Below, one piece after another: positions 17,953-25,170 of a stretch of 34,942 nt of DNA (the stretch's first letter is position 1; each line of letters starts with the position of its first letter). The notes under the pieces are model-generated. The model made no database searches, was not told the DNA's origin, and saw only the letters and a list, made by a program, of their open reading frames with translations. The stretch spans positions 1-34,942 of the forward strand of contig JARLIR010000012.1 in the NCBI GenBank assembly GCA_031291635.1. Direction: 5' to 3'. A program made the translations under genes and the position numbers. The stretch comes from Rhizomicrobium sp. (GTDB lineage: Bacteria; Pseudomonadota; Alphaproteobacteria; Micropepsales; Micropepsaceae).

Positions 17953-18959
17953 GCTCGTTTGCCCTCGCGCCAACAGCGGCACAGTCCTGCCGCGCAACGC
18001 CGCGACGCAATTTCGCCTTGCACGGCACCCCGCACCAATCCCGCTAGCCCGGCGATGAAGCTGGGTGCAATCCCCACCGTCGGAACACGCAAGTAATCGG
18101 GCACACCGGCTTCGCGCGCGAGCTTGGCATATTCGATATCGAGCTCAACCAAGGTTTCGGAGTGCTCCGAAACAAAGGCGACTGGCACCACGACCAAGCC
18201 TTTGCCTTCCGCACCCGCGCGGCGGATCTCCCCATCGGTGGAAGGCCCAATCCATTCCAAAGGCCCCACCCGACTTTGATAACAGATGGAAAAATCATTG
18301 ATCCCCAAAGCCGCGACCAGAGCCGCAGCGGTCTCCTCGATCTGCTTTTGATACGGATCGCCGGAGGCAATGACCCGCTTGGGCAGACCATGGGCGGACC
18401 ACAAAACGCGATAGGAAATACCCGGCTTGGCTTTGGCGAGAGTCTGGCGCACCAACCCGGCGATACCGGCGATAAAACCTGGCTCCTCCGGATAGCAACA
18501 GATTTCGCGGATCGGTGCCGTCACCCCTGCCACGCGCGCCGCCCGCTTCCATTCCAGGAAAGACGAGCCTGAGGTGGTGGTGGAAAATTGCGGATAAAGC
18601 GGCAGCGCTACGATTAGGTCCGGCGCGAAAGCGGCCACTTCTTTGGCCGTCGCATCGCTGAACGGTTTCCAATGGCGCATGGCAATGAAAACCCGTGTCT
18701 CAAACTCGGCAAGCTCAGCCTGGAGCGCGTTTGCCTGCGCCTGCGTCTCTTCCAGGATGGGCGAGCGCCCGCCGATCTTGTGATAAATCTCGCGTGCTAC
18801 CGGTCCACGCTTTTTGGCGATGAAACGGGCCAAAGGTTTGCGCAAGAAGCCGGGCAGCGAGATCACCGCCGGATCGCTGAAGAGGTTGGTGAGGAACGGC
18901 ACCACTGCCTCGGGGCTGTCGGGACCACCGAGATTGAAGAGGACGACCGCGAGCTTCAC
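17949..18959 (-). CDS. hemH: ferrochelatase HemH
   Basis: HemH inserts ferrous iron into protoporphyrin IX to make haem. The 336-residue protein has the N-terminal NLGGPDS motif, the PLYPQFSTTTSGS segment, the SAHGLP sequence with the catalytic histidine, and a distal FVSEHSETL region. It starts with GTG at 18959, overlapping the hemE stop as GTGA. The C-terminus carries three cysteines, 322, 327 and 329 (C-x4-C-x-C), which may ligate a [2Fe-2S] cluster as known for several bacterial and mitochondrial ferrochelatases. A fourth ligand is not identified with confidence. The next gene, hemJ, makes its substrate. Confidence 0.97.
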   Translation of the reverse strand: MKLAVVLFNLGGPDSPEAVVPFLTNLFSDPAVISLPGFLRKPLARFIAKKRGPVAREIYHKIGGRSPILEETQAQANALQAELAEFETRVFIAMRHWKPFSDATAKEVAAFAPDLIVALPLYPQFSTTTSGSSFLEWKRAARVAGVTAPIREICCYPEEPGFIAGIAGLVRQTLAKAKPGISYRVLWSAHGLPKRVIASGDPYQKQIEETAAALVAALGINDFSICYQSRVGPLEWIGPSTDGEIRRAGAEGKGLVVVPVAFVSEHSETLVELDIEYAKLAREAGVPDYLRVPTVGIAPSFIAGLAGLVRGAVQGEIASRRCAAGLCRCWREGKRA

Positions 18960-19972
18960 GCTGTACCCCGCACCAGTTTCACCAATTCATGCACATGCTC
19001 AATCGGAGTTGGGGGTAAAATCCCGTGGCCCAAATTGAAGATGAAGGGTTTTCCCTTGGTCGCCGCCAGAATATCACTCACAGCGCCGCGCAGAGCATCA
19101 CCACCGGCGATAAGGGCTAAGGGATCGAGATTGCCTTGCAGCACTGTCCCCAATCTCTGCACAGCCCATTTCATATCCGTGGATGGATCGAGAGAAAGCG
19201 CATTCACCCCTGTGGTTGCGGCGTAACTTTCGAGCCCGGCCATGGTGGCGGCACGCGGAAAGCCAATGATTTTGGCCTCTGGCTTCACGCGGCGAATCTT
19301 TTCCACAATCGCTGCACTGGGCCCCACCACATAGCGCGCGAACAAATCCGGCGGCAAACCGCTCGCCCAGCTGTCGAAGAGCTGCACCGCATCAGCGCCA
19401 GCATCAAGTTGCCAAAGCAAATGCTGCGAAACCGCTTCGACCAAAAGATCAATCAGCTGCTGAAAGCTGGCCGGATCGCGATACGCCCAAAGCCGCGCCG
19501 CCTTCTGCTCGTCATTGCCACCGCCCGCCAGATAGACCGCCAGCGTCCACGGCGCTCCAGCAAAGCCGAGCAACGCCTTGTCGTCGCTCAGGCCCTCACG
19601 CGCAATCCTTAAGGCTTCGTAAACGGGAGCCAGGATCGGGCGCCATTTTTCAGAATCACGCTCCAGCCCGGCCACAGAGGTCAGAGGCGCAAGTTTGGGA
19701 CCCTCGTCGAAGACCACCTGATGGCCGAGCGCGATGGGGATGGTCAGAATGTCCGAAAAGATGATTGCCGCATCAAAGCCAAAACGGCGGATCGGTTGCA
19801 GCGTGACTTCCGCCGCCAACTCCGGGTTGCCGCATAAGCCTAAGAACGATCCAGCCTTGGCTCGCACCTCCCGGTACTCGGGCAGGTAGCGACCAGCCTG
19901 ACGCATCATCCAAAGCGGGGGTGGGCCTTCAGGGCATCCACCGTTGATCACATCCAGGAAGAGACACTTCAA
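18956..19972 (-). CDS. hemE: uroporphyrinogen decarboxylase HemE
   Basis: HemE removes four carboxyl groups from uroporphyrinogen III to give coproporphyrinogen III. The product has the signature MMRQAGRYLPEYR close to the N-terminus, the FSDILTIPIALG segment and GFAGAPWTLA. It has a C-terminal FNLGHGILPPTP region. The frame is open to a TTG at 20080, but the TTG at 19972 is the better start. It gives 338 residues beginning with the normal K-C-L-F-L-D-V-I-N-G, and it has AGGAG (19980-19984) seven nt upstream. The first 36 residues of the longer version have no family similarity and would run through the putative origin. The gene heads hemE-hemH-hemJ. Confidence 0.96.
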   Translation of the reverse strand: MKCLFLDVINGGCPEGPPPLWMMRQAGRYLPEYREVRAKAGSFLGLCGNPELAAEVTLQPIRRFGFDAAIIFSDILTIPIALGHQVVFDEGPKLAPLTSVAGLERDSEKWRPILAPVYEALRIAREGLSDDKALLGFAGAPWTLAVYLAGGGNDEQKAARLWAYRDPASFQQLIDLLVEAVSQHLLWQLDAGADAVQLFDSWASGLPPDLFARYVVGPSAAIVEKIRRVKPEAKIIGFPRAATMAGLESYAATTGVNALSLDPSTDMKWAVQRLGTVLQGNLDPLALIAGGDALRGAVSDILAATKGKPFIFNLGHGILPPTPIEHVHELVKLVRGTA

Positions 19973-19984
19973 AACATAACTCCT

Positions 19985-20000
19985 AGAATCTAAGGATTCT
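19985..20000. repeat. GANTC-bearing inverted repeat in the candidate origin
   Basis: AGAATC (19985-19990) and GATTCT (19995-20000) are perfect 6-nt inverted arms around TAAG. Each arm contains one GANTC site, the target of the cell-cycle methyltransferase CcrM in alphaproteobacteria. It is just upstream of the hemE ribosome site. Confidence 0.7.
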
Positions 20001-20092
20001 GTAGATGATGTAAGGGCTGTGAATTGTGGAAGGCTTAGGGGATGGTCCTGATTGACGAAGCAGAGTATAGGCGAATCCAAGGGCTTATGCTT

Positions 20093-20116
20093 CTGTTTTG
20101 GAAGGTCCTAAAACAG
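20093..20116. repeat. 24-nt imperfect dyad in the candidate origin
   Basis: CTGTTTT (20093-20099) and AAAACAG (20110-20116) are perfect arms; the inner GGA and TCC also pair, with one unpaired base. It may be a protein-binding dyad or a hairpin. Confidence 0.65.
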
Positions 20117-20227
20117 CAATTCGGGTATGGAACGGTGATTTTAAGACCCTATTGGCGCACAGTTTGAACAGGCAGCCGTTTATGCCCATATTCCAGCCGC
20201 AGCGGTGGATGAAAGAGGAGTGAAATT

Positions 20228-21046
20228 GTGAGTGGACCCCAACACGTCCATCTCCTCTCGGATGCCACAGGAGAAACGCTACATGCGGTCGCCAAAGCGG
20301 CCCTGGCCCAGTTCGATGGCGTCGCCGTGCAAGAGCATGCCTACACGCTGGTCAGGAGTGAACGGCAATTGCTGCGGGCGCTGGACCGCATTCGCGAAAA
20401 CCCAGGCGTGGTGCTGTTCACCGTCGTCAACCAGCCGCTGCGGGCCGAACTGGTCGACCAGCTGAGTTTGCTCGGTGTTCCCAATTTCGACCTCATGGAA
20501 GGGCCGGTCAGTCTGCTGCAGCGCTTCTTCAATGTGCCCAAATCCTACAAAACCGGCGGGCAACACGAAGTCGATCAGAAATATCTCCAGCGTATGGAGG
20601 CTCTCAATTACACCATCGAACATGATGACGGCTCTAACCTCAGTTTGCAGGATGCTGAAGTGATCCTGGTGGGCGCCAGCCGCACGTCCAAGACCCCAAC
20701 TTGCGTGTATCTCGCAATCCGTGGTGTCCGTGCCGCCAATGTGCCCTTAGTTCTGGGTCTGGAGCCACCGCCGGAACTGCTAACCTTTGACAAGCCTTTG
20801 ATTGTGGGGCTGTGGGCAGCGCCCGAAAAGCTGGTGCTGATCCGGCGCAACCGCCTCGTCACTATGGGCGTCGAAGAAGATACAGATTACGTCGACCTGG
20901 AAAAAGTGCGCCAAGAGGTGATGATCACCCGCCGTCTCTATGACCGCGAAGGCTGGCCCTCGATTGACGTGACACGGCGTTCGATCGAAGAAACTGCCGC
21001 TCAGATCATGAATCTCTTGCACGAACGGCGGAACGAAGAGGCATGA
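20228..21046 (+). CDS. ppsR: pyruvate, phosphate dikinase / PEP synthase regulatory protein (DUF299)
   Basis: Members of this family are bifunctional kinase/phosphorylases that switch pyruvate phosphate dikinase or phosphoenolpyruvate synthase off by ADP-dependent phosphorylation and on again by phosphate-dependent removal. The 272-residue protein has the P-loop-like GASRTSKT (149-156) and the EHDDG motif (131-135). It starts with GTG at 20228, eight nt after GAGGAG. The target enzyme is not encoded in this window, so kinase versus synthase specificity cannot be decided. The gene is the first on the right side of the candidate origin, as its Caulobacter and Rickettsia orthologues are. Confidence 0.94.
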   Translation: MSGPQHVHLLSDATGETLHAVAKAALAQFDGVAVQEHAYTLVRSERQLLRALDRIRENPGVVLFTVVNQPLRAELVDQLSLLGVPNFDLMEGPVSLLQRFFNVPKSYKTGGQHEVDQKYLQRMEALNYTIEHDDGSNLSLQDAEVILVGASRTSKTPTCVYLAIRGVRAANVPLVLGLEPPPELLTFDKPLIVGLWAAPEKLVLIRRNRLVTMGVEEDTDYVDLEKVRQEVMITRRLYDREGWPSIDVTRRSIEETAAQIMNLLHERRNEEA

Positions 21047-21639
21047 CCATGCTGGTCTTGGCGTCAGCGAGCGCGGTGCGGGCGCGGCTTCTACGCGAGG
21101 CCGGTATCCGTTTCGGGGTACGCCCAGCCGAGCTCGACGAAGACGCCGTCAAATCCACATTGCATCAACAGGGTCTAGCGGTATCTGACTTTGCGCTGGC
21201 GCTGGCCGAGGCCAAAGCCTTGGATGTCTCATCGCTTTCTCCTCAAAGCTTGGTGCTGGGCTGCGATCAGACCTTGCTTTGCGGCACGCGCTTGTTTGAC
21301 AAACCTCGCGACCTCGCCGAAGCCCGCGAAAACCTCTCTTTTCTGCGCGGCCAGGAGCATCAACTCATCTGTGCTGCGGTACTCGCCCAAAATGGCGCGG
21401 TGGTGTGGCGCTATGAAGAGCGTGCGCATCTGATCATGCGGGCCTTCAGCGATGGGTTCCTTGACGCTTATCTAAAGAGCGAAGGGGCGCAAATTCTGGG
21501 CTCTGTCGGTTGCTACCAGCTCGAAGGCTTGGGTGCGCAGCTCTTCAGTAGCGTGATGGGGGATTATTTCACCGTGCTGGGTCTGCCGCTGATTCCGCTT
21601 CTCGGCGCCTTGCGCGAACATGGCGTGGTGACCTCATGA
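21043..21639 (+). CDS. Maf-like nucleoside triphosphate pyrophosphatase
   Basis: This 198-residue protein belongs to the Maf family of pyrophosphatases that hydrolyse non-canonical or dTTP/UTP-type nucleotides to monophosphates. It has the N-terminal L-V-L-A-S-A-S motif with Arg13, the conserved lysine in LAEAKAL, and the catalytic aspartate Asp75 in GCDQTL. A YQLEGLGAQLF segment follows near 163. The usual S-P-R-R is replaced by S-A-V-R, a variant seen in the alphaproteobacterial origin-linked branch. ATG overlaps the ppsR stop as ATGA and its own stop overlaps aroE in the same manner, so translation of the run is coupled. Which nucleotide is the substrate is not clear from the sequence. Confidence 0.92.
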   Translation: MTMLVLASASAVRARLLREAGIRFGVRPAELDEDAVKSTLHQQGLAVSDFALALAEAKALDVSSLSPQSLVLGCDQTLLCGTRLFDKPRDLAEARENLSFLRGQEHQLICAAVLAQNGAVVWRYEERAHLIMRAFSDGFLDAYLKSEGAQILGSVGCYQLEGLGAQLFSSVMGDYFTVLGLPLIPLLGALREHGVVTS

Positions 21640-22490
21640 GCCTCAGCGGCTCTGCCGGGCTGGCTGGCGTGATCGGCTGGCCGGTTGCGCAATCGTTGTC
21701 ACCGGCGCTCCACGGCCATTGGCTGAGCGAATACGGCGTTGACGGCGCCTATCTGCCGCTTGCCATCCGCCCTGAGGATTTTGCCCGAGCGGTGGAGGGG
21801 CTGCTGCTGGCGGGCTTCAGCGGGTTCAATGTGACGATACCGCACAAAGAGGCAGCTTTTGCCCTGGCTGCCTACCATGATGACGCCGCCAAGCTGATCG
21901 GCGCGGTCAATCTGCTCTTGGCACGCGACGGCGTCCTAGAAGGCCGTAACACCGACGCTTATGGCCTTGCTGCCACCCTCGATCAGGAATTGGGCGCGGG
22001 CGCCTTGCGTGGCAAGACCGTCGCTATTTGGGGCGCCGGCGGTACCACGCGAGCGGCGATCTGTGCTTTGGCGCAGCTTGGTGTTGCCGAAATCCGCCTT
22101 TTTAACCGCACGCCGGACAAAGCGGCCGCCTTGGCCAAATCCTTTGCCGGTAAGATCGCGCCGAAACTCTCCGCCAGCGGCTATGAGGGTTGGTCGGGCA
22201 AAGAGGTGGCCCTGGTTGTCCACACCACCAGCGCTGGCATGAAACAAACCCCGTCACTGACGCTGGCACTCGACGAAATGCCCAGCAATGCTGCCGTCTT
22301 CGATGTCGTCTATAATCCGCTCGAAACCGGCCTGCTGGCTCAGGCGCGCACAAGGGGGCTGAAGGCCGTGGATGGATTGTGGATGTTGCTGCATCAAGCG
22401 GTGCCCTCCTTCGAAGCTTTTTACGGCATCACCCCGAAAGTGACGCCCGCCTTGCGCCAGGCCTTGGAAAAGGCTCTCGGCCATGGCTGA
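21636..22490 (+). CDS. aroE: shikimate dehydrogenase AroE
   Basis: AroE reduces 3-dehydroshikimate to shikimate with NADPH in the pathway to chorismate. The 284-residue protein has the substrate-binding S-L-S-P-A-L-H-G segment (20-27), the catalytic lysine Lys71 in NVTIPHKE and Asp107 in GRNTDAYG. The NADP-binding sequence GAGGTTRAA is near 134-142, and LLHQAVPSFE is near the C-terminus. It overlaps maf at its start (ATGA) and coaE at its end (8 nt). Confidence 0.97.
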   Translation: MSLSGSAGLAGVIGWPVAQSLSPALHGHWLSEYGVDGAYLPLAIRPEDFARAVEGLLLAGFSGFNVTIPHKEAAFALAAYHDDAAKLIGAVNLLLARDGVLEGRNTDAYGLAATLDQELGAGALRGKTVAIWGAGGTTRAAICALAQLGVAEIRLFNRTPDKAAALAKSFAGKIAPKLSASGYEGWSGKEVALVVHTTSAGMKQTPSLTLALDEMPSNAAVFDVVYNPLETGLLAQARTRGLKAVDGLWMLLHQAVPSFEAFYGITPKVTPALRQALEKALGHG

Positions 22491-23100
22491 GACCGTAAGG
22501 CCTTTGCTGGTCGGCCTAACCGGCTCCATCGGCATGGGCAAAAGCGAAACCGCCCGCATGTTCGCTGCGCTGGGTCTGCCGGTTTATGATTCCGACGCCG
22601 TCGTCCACAGCCTGTATGAACCTTGTGGAGAAGCTGTGCAGCCCATCGCTGCCGCCTTTCCGGGTGTGGTCAAGGATGGCGCTGTTGATCGCATGGCGTT
22701 GAGCGCGGCGCTGCAAAAAGACCCCAGCGGTTTTGCTCGTTTGGAAGCCATCGTTCATCCTTTGGTGGCGCAGCGGCAACGGGCCTTTGTCGCCGAAGCG
22801 GTGAAAGCCGCTGCTCCGATTGCCGTGCTTGATATTCCGCTGCTGTTCGAGACCGGCGGCGACACCCGCATGGATGTGGTGATCGTAGTCTCGGCGCCCG
22901 AAGATGTTCAGCGTGCCCGGGCGCTGGCCCGACCCGGTATGACGGAAGCAAAACTCGAACAGATTTTGGCGCGTCAGATGCCGGATGCGGAAAAATGCCT
23001 GCTGGCTGATTATGTTGTGGACACCGGCCAAGGTCTCGAGCATGCCCGCGCGCAAGTCCTTAAGATCGCCGCGGCGTTACGGGATAGACTTGATGCGTGA
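22483..23100 (+). CDS. coaE: dephospho-CoA kinase CoaE
   Basis: CoaE phosphorylates the 3'-hydroxyl of dephospho-CoA, the last step of coenzyme A synthesis. The 205-residue protein has the Walker A motif GSIGMGKS (14-21), the YDSDAVVHSLY segment that binds the acceptor, and the IPLLFETGGD region. It also has a conserved arginine-rich lid (RQMPDAEK). It overlaps aroE by 8 nt and dnaQ by 8 nt, so it is in the middle of a coupled run. The start ATG gives the normal length. Confidence 0.97.
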   Translation: MAETVRPLLVGLTGSIGMGKSETARMFAALGLPVYDSDAVVHSLYEPCGEAVQPIAAAFPGVVKDGAVDRMALSAALQKDPSGFARLEAIVHPLVAQRQRAFVAEAVKAAAPIAVLDIPLLFETGGDTRMDVVIVVSAPEDVQRARALARPGMTEAKLEQILARQMPDAEKCLLADYVVDTGQGLEHARAQVLKIAAALRDRLDA

Positions 23101-23794
23101 AATTGTTCTCGATACCGAAACCACAGGCTTTGATCCGGCCAATGGCGATCGCATCGTGGAAATCGGCTGCATCGAGCTGATTGATCATCTGCCCAGCGGC
23201 GCCAGCTATCACTGCTATCTCAATCCCGAACGCGACATGCCGGCCGACGCCGAAAAGGTGCATGGCCTGTCGATCGGCTTTCTCTCCGATAAGCCACTCT
23301 TTGCTGATGTTGCCGCCGAGTTTTTGGCCTTCATCGGCGATTCGCCGCTGGTGATCCACAATGCCGGCTTCGACATGAAGTTCCTCAATGCTGAGCTCGG
23401 GCGCATGGGGGCCGAGCAGCTGCCTTACGAGCGCGCCATCGACACCATCGTTATGGCCAAGGTGAAATTTCCCGGCGCCCGTTATTCGCTCGACGAATTG
23501 TGCAAACGCTTTGCCGTCGATCTGTCAGATCGTACCAAGCATGGCGCCTTGATCGATGCCGAGCTGTTGGCGCAAGTCTATTTGGAACTCTTGGGTGGGC
23601 GGCAGAAAACCCTCAGCCTGGCGCCGAGCGGCCTTGCCTTGCGCCCAGTCGAAGAGGTGGCGGCGGTGCGCCAACGTCCCGAGCCTTTGCCGCCGCGGAT
23701 CACCGAGGCGGAGCTCGCAGCCCATGCCGCCTTCGTGGCCAAGGAGCTGGGTGACGGGGCGTTGTGGAAAAAAATGGAAACGCCGGCGGGCTAA
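23093..23794 (+). CDS. dnaQ: DNA polymerase III epsilon subunit (3'-5' proofreading exonuclease)
   Basis: DnaQ proofreads for the replicative polymerase. The 233-residue protein starts M-R-E-I-V-L-D-T-E-T-T-G, with the Exo I residues Asp7 and Glu9. It has the Exo II segment VIHNAGFDMKFLN and the Exo III segment with histidine and aspartate in HGALIDAELL. The C-terminal part is the flexible tail that contacts the alpha subunit. The ATG at 23093 overlaps the end of coaE by 8 nt; the longer open frame upstream lies inside coaE. Its place near the candidate origin matches the order in Caulobacter. Confidence 0.97.
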   Translation: MREIVLDTETTGFDPANGDRIVEIGCIELIDHLPSGASYHCYLNPERDMPADAEKVHGLSIGFLSDKPLFADVAAEFLAFIGDSPLVIHNAGFDMKFLNAELGRMGAEQLPYERAIDTIVMAKVKFPGARYSLDELCKRFAVDLSDRTKHGALIDAELLAQVYLELLGGRQKTLSLAPSGLALRPVEEVAAVRQRPEPLPPRITEAELAAHAAFVAKELGDGALWKKMETPAG

Positions 23795-23807
23795 ACCACA
23801 CCGGCGT
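23771..23807 (-). terminator. probable terminator of secB at the convergent junction with dnaQ
   Basis: On the minus strand ACGCCGG (23801-23807) pairs with CCGGCGT (23780-23786) across a 14-nt loop; the RNA then reads TTCCATTTT with more U residues, a U-rich tail inside the end of dnaQ. The stem overlaps the dnaQ stop codon region. Confidence 0.55.
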
Positions 23808-23826
23808 GTTCCTAACGTCTGAAGAC

Positions 23827-24312
23827 CTACGCCTGCGGCGTGGCCGAACCTTGGCTCATCTCGCCCAATTTGGCGCGATAAAGCGCCGAGAAATCAATCG
23901 GCTCGATCATCAGCGGGGGCATGCCACCGTCGCGCACGATATCGGCAACGATACGGCGGGCGAAGGGGAAGAGGATGTGCGGGGCTTCGATAAGAAGCAC
24001 CTGCTGGCGCACTTCGTCAGGGATGTTGTGCAGCTGAAAGAGACCACCGTAAACCAGCTCGAGCAGGAACAAGGCGCGGTCTTCGCTCTTGGCGTTGACG
24101 CGCAGCTTGAGTTCGACTTCGAAGTGCTCACGCTCGACCTGACGAGCCTGCAAATCGACATTGAGCTCGATCTGCGGGCGGGCGTTCTGGCCGGTCATCA
24201 CGCCGGGATTCTCGAATGATAGGTCTTTGATGTATTGGCCGATAACCTGGACACGGGGAGCGTCCGTATCGAGACCGTTCTGGCTGCTTTCCGGGGGGAG
24301 TTCGTCGGCCAT
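23827..24312 (-). CDS. secB: protein-export chaperone SecB
   Basis: SecB is a tetrameric cytosolic chaperone that keeps preproteins unfolded and hands them to SecA. The 161-residue protein has the YIKDLSFENP motif and the conserved LELVYGGLF and LLIEAPHILFPFARRIVADIVRDGG core segments. The ATG at 24312 has AAGG about 6 nt upstream and gives the normal start; the frame continues upstream without similarity. It is transcribed opposite to its neighbours, with a 175-nt divergent gap to the Tim44-like gene. Confidence 0.97.
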   Translation of the reverse strand: MADELPPESSQNGLDTDAPRVQVIGQYIKDLSFENPGVMTGQNARPQIELNVDLQARQVEREHFEVELKLRVNAKSEDRALFLLELVYGGLFQLHNIPDEVRQQVLLIEAPHILFPFARRIVADIVRDGGMPPLMIEPIDFSALYRAKLGEMSQGSATPQA

Positions 24313-24382
24313 GGGTAACCTTTGAAAATCGTCGCGGGGTGCGGCGCTAGCATGGAACACGCGGGGCTGACAAGCTTTCGCC

Positions 24383-24406
24383 CACTTTCCGCACTTTCGC
24401 CACTTT
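24383..24406. repeat. three short 9-bp-spaced CACTTT repeats
   Basis: CACTTT occurs at 24383, 24392 and 24401, exactly 9 nt apart, within the divergent secB-Tim44 gap. The arrangement resembles a small iteron set, but no protein is known to bind it. Confidence 0.5.
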
Positions 24407-24487
24407 AACAACCTATAGGCTGGACCCACCAAGCTTGGGGCGCTAGGCTCGCCGTCACATGCGCGCCACGATGCCGCGGAGCGAAAC

Positions 24488-25165
24488 ATGGCCGATTCCC
24501 AATTGCTAACCATCGTCATCATTGCTGCTATTGCGGGTGTGGTCCTGTTCCGCCTTTACAGCGTTCTGGGCCGTCGTACCGGCAACGAGCGCCCGCCAGG
24601 CGACAATTTTCGTCTGCGCAGCGGTGGCATGCTTAGCCCCCGCGAAGCCGAAAACACTGCCGGCAATGCTCCCAAACTCAGCCATGCCTCGCCTGACCGC
24701 CCGTCTGATCCGGTGGCCAGCGGCCTGTTCGACATCGGCCTTGCCGACCGCTCCTTCGACAAGGACAATTTTCTCAAAGGCGCCAAAGCGGCTTACGAGA
24801 CTATTTTGCTGGCCTTTGCCGCGGGCGACCGTGCCAGCCTGACGCCGCTCTTGGCCTCTGATGTGATGGCTGCCTTCGAAGGGGTCATGAAACGCCGCGA
24901 GTTGGTGGGCGAAAAGGCCAACGTCACGCTGGTGGGCTTTTCCGATGTGAAGATCATCGCCGCCACACTGAAGAATTCCCTTGCTGAAATCACCCTCGCC
25001 TTTGGTGCCCGCCTGCTCTCCTTCACGGCCGACAAAGACGGCAAGGTAATCGAAGGCGATCCGAAAGCGGTGCAAGACATCACCGATGTCTGGAGCTTCA
25101 CCCGCGATGTGCGGGCGCGGGATCCCAATTGGCTCTTGGTCGCCACCTCCAGCGAGCCGCTCTGA
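24488..25165 (+). CDS. Tim44/TimA-like membrane-anchored protein
   Basis: This 225-residue protein has a single N-terminal membrane segment (about 6-24), a linker, and a C-terminal Tim44-like domain (about 85-225). In mitochondria the related domain of Tim44 works with the import motor. In alphaproteobacteria the protein (TimA) is of uncertain role at the inner membrane. The ATG has GGAG about 7 nt upstream. The secB-tim44-mltA-smr order is conserved in alphaproteobacteria. The next gene mltA begins 5 nt after the stop codon. Confidence 0.88.
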   Translation: MADSQLLTIVIIAAIAGVVLFRLYSVLGRRTGNERPPGDNFRLRSGGMLSPREAENTAGNAPKLSHASPDRPSDPVASGLFDIGLADRSFDKDNFLKGAKAAYETILLAFAAGDRASLTPLLASDVMAAFEGVMKRRELVGEKANVTLVGFSDVKIIAATLKNSLAEITLAFGARLLSFTADKDGKVIEGDPKAVQDITDVWSFTRDVRARDPNWLLVATSSEPL

Positions 25166-25170
25166 ATCCC

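Larger units (their letters stand above)
19973..20227. other. candidate chromosomal replication origin (oriC) between hemE and ppsR
   Basis: This 255-nt divergent gap lies between hemE and the DUF299 gene ppsR, the location of the origin in Caulobacter crescentus and Rickettsia prowazekii. It is clearly richer in A+T than the flanking genes. It holds two dyads (AGAATC/GATTCT at 19985-20000 and CTGTTTT/AAAACAG at 20093-20116) and three GANTC methylation sites (19986, 19995, 20073). It also has two overlapping TGTGNAW elements (20018-20033) that resemble DnaA boxes with two mismatches. No perfect DnaA box was found, and the assignment rests mainly on synteny and the strand switch of genes here. 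Confidence 0.6.

Noticed and set aside
20018-20033. Overlapping TGTGAATTG and TGTGGAAGG as DnaA boxes
   Set aside because: Each differs from the consensus at two positions, so they are mentioned only as weak elements of the candidate origin and not annotated as boxes.
20131-20160. TTAA followed by seven bases and TTGG as a possible CtrA-binding site in the candidate origin
   Set aside because: The second half matches only two of four bases of the TTAA-N7-TTAA consensus, so I do not list it as a feature.
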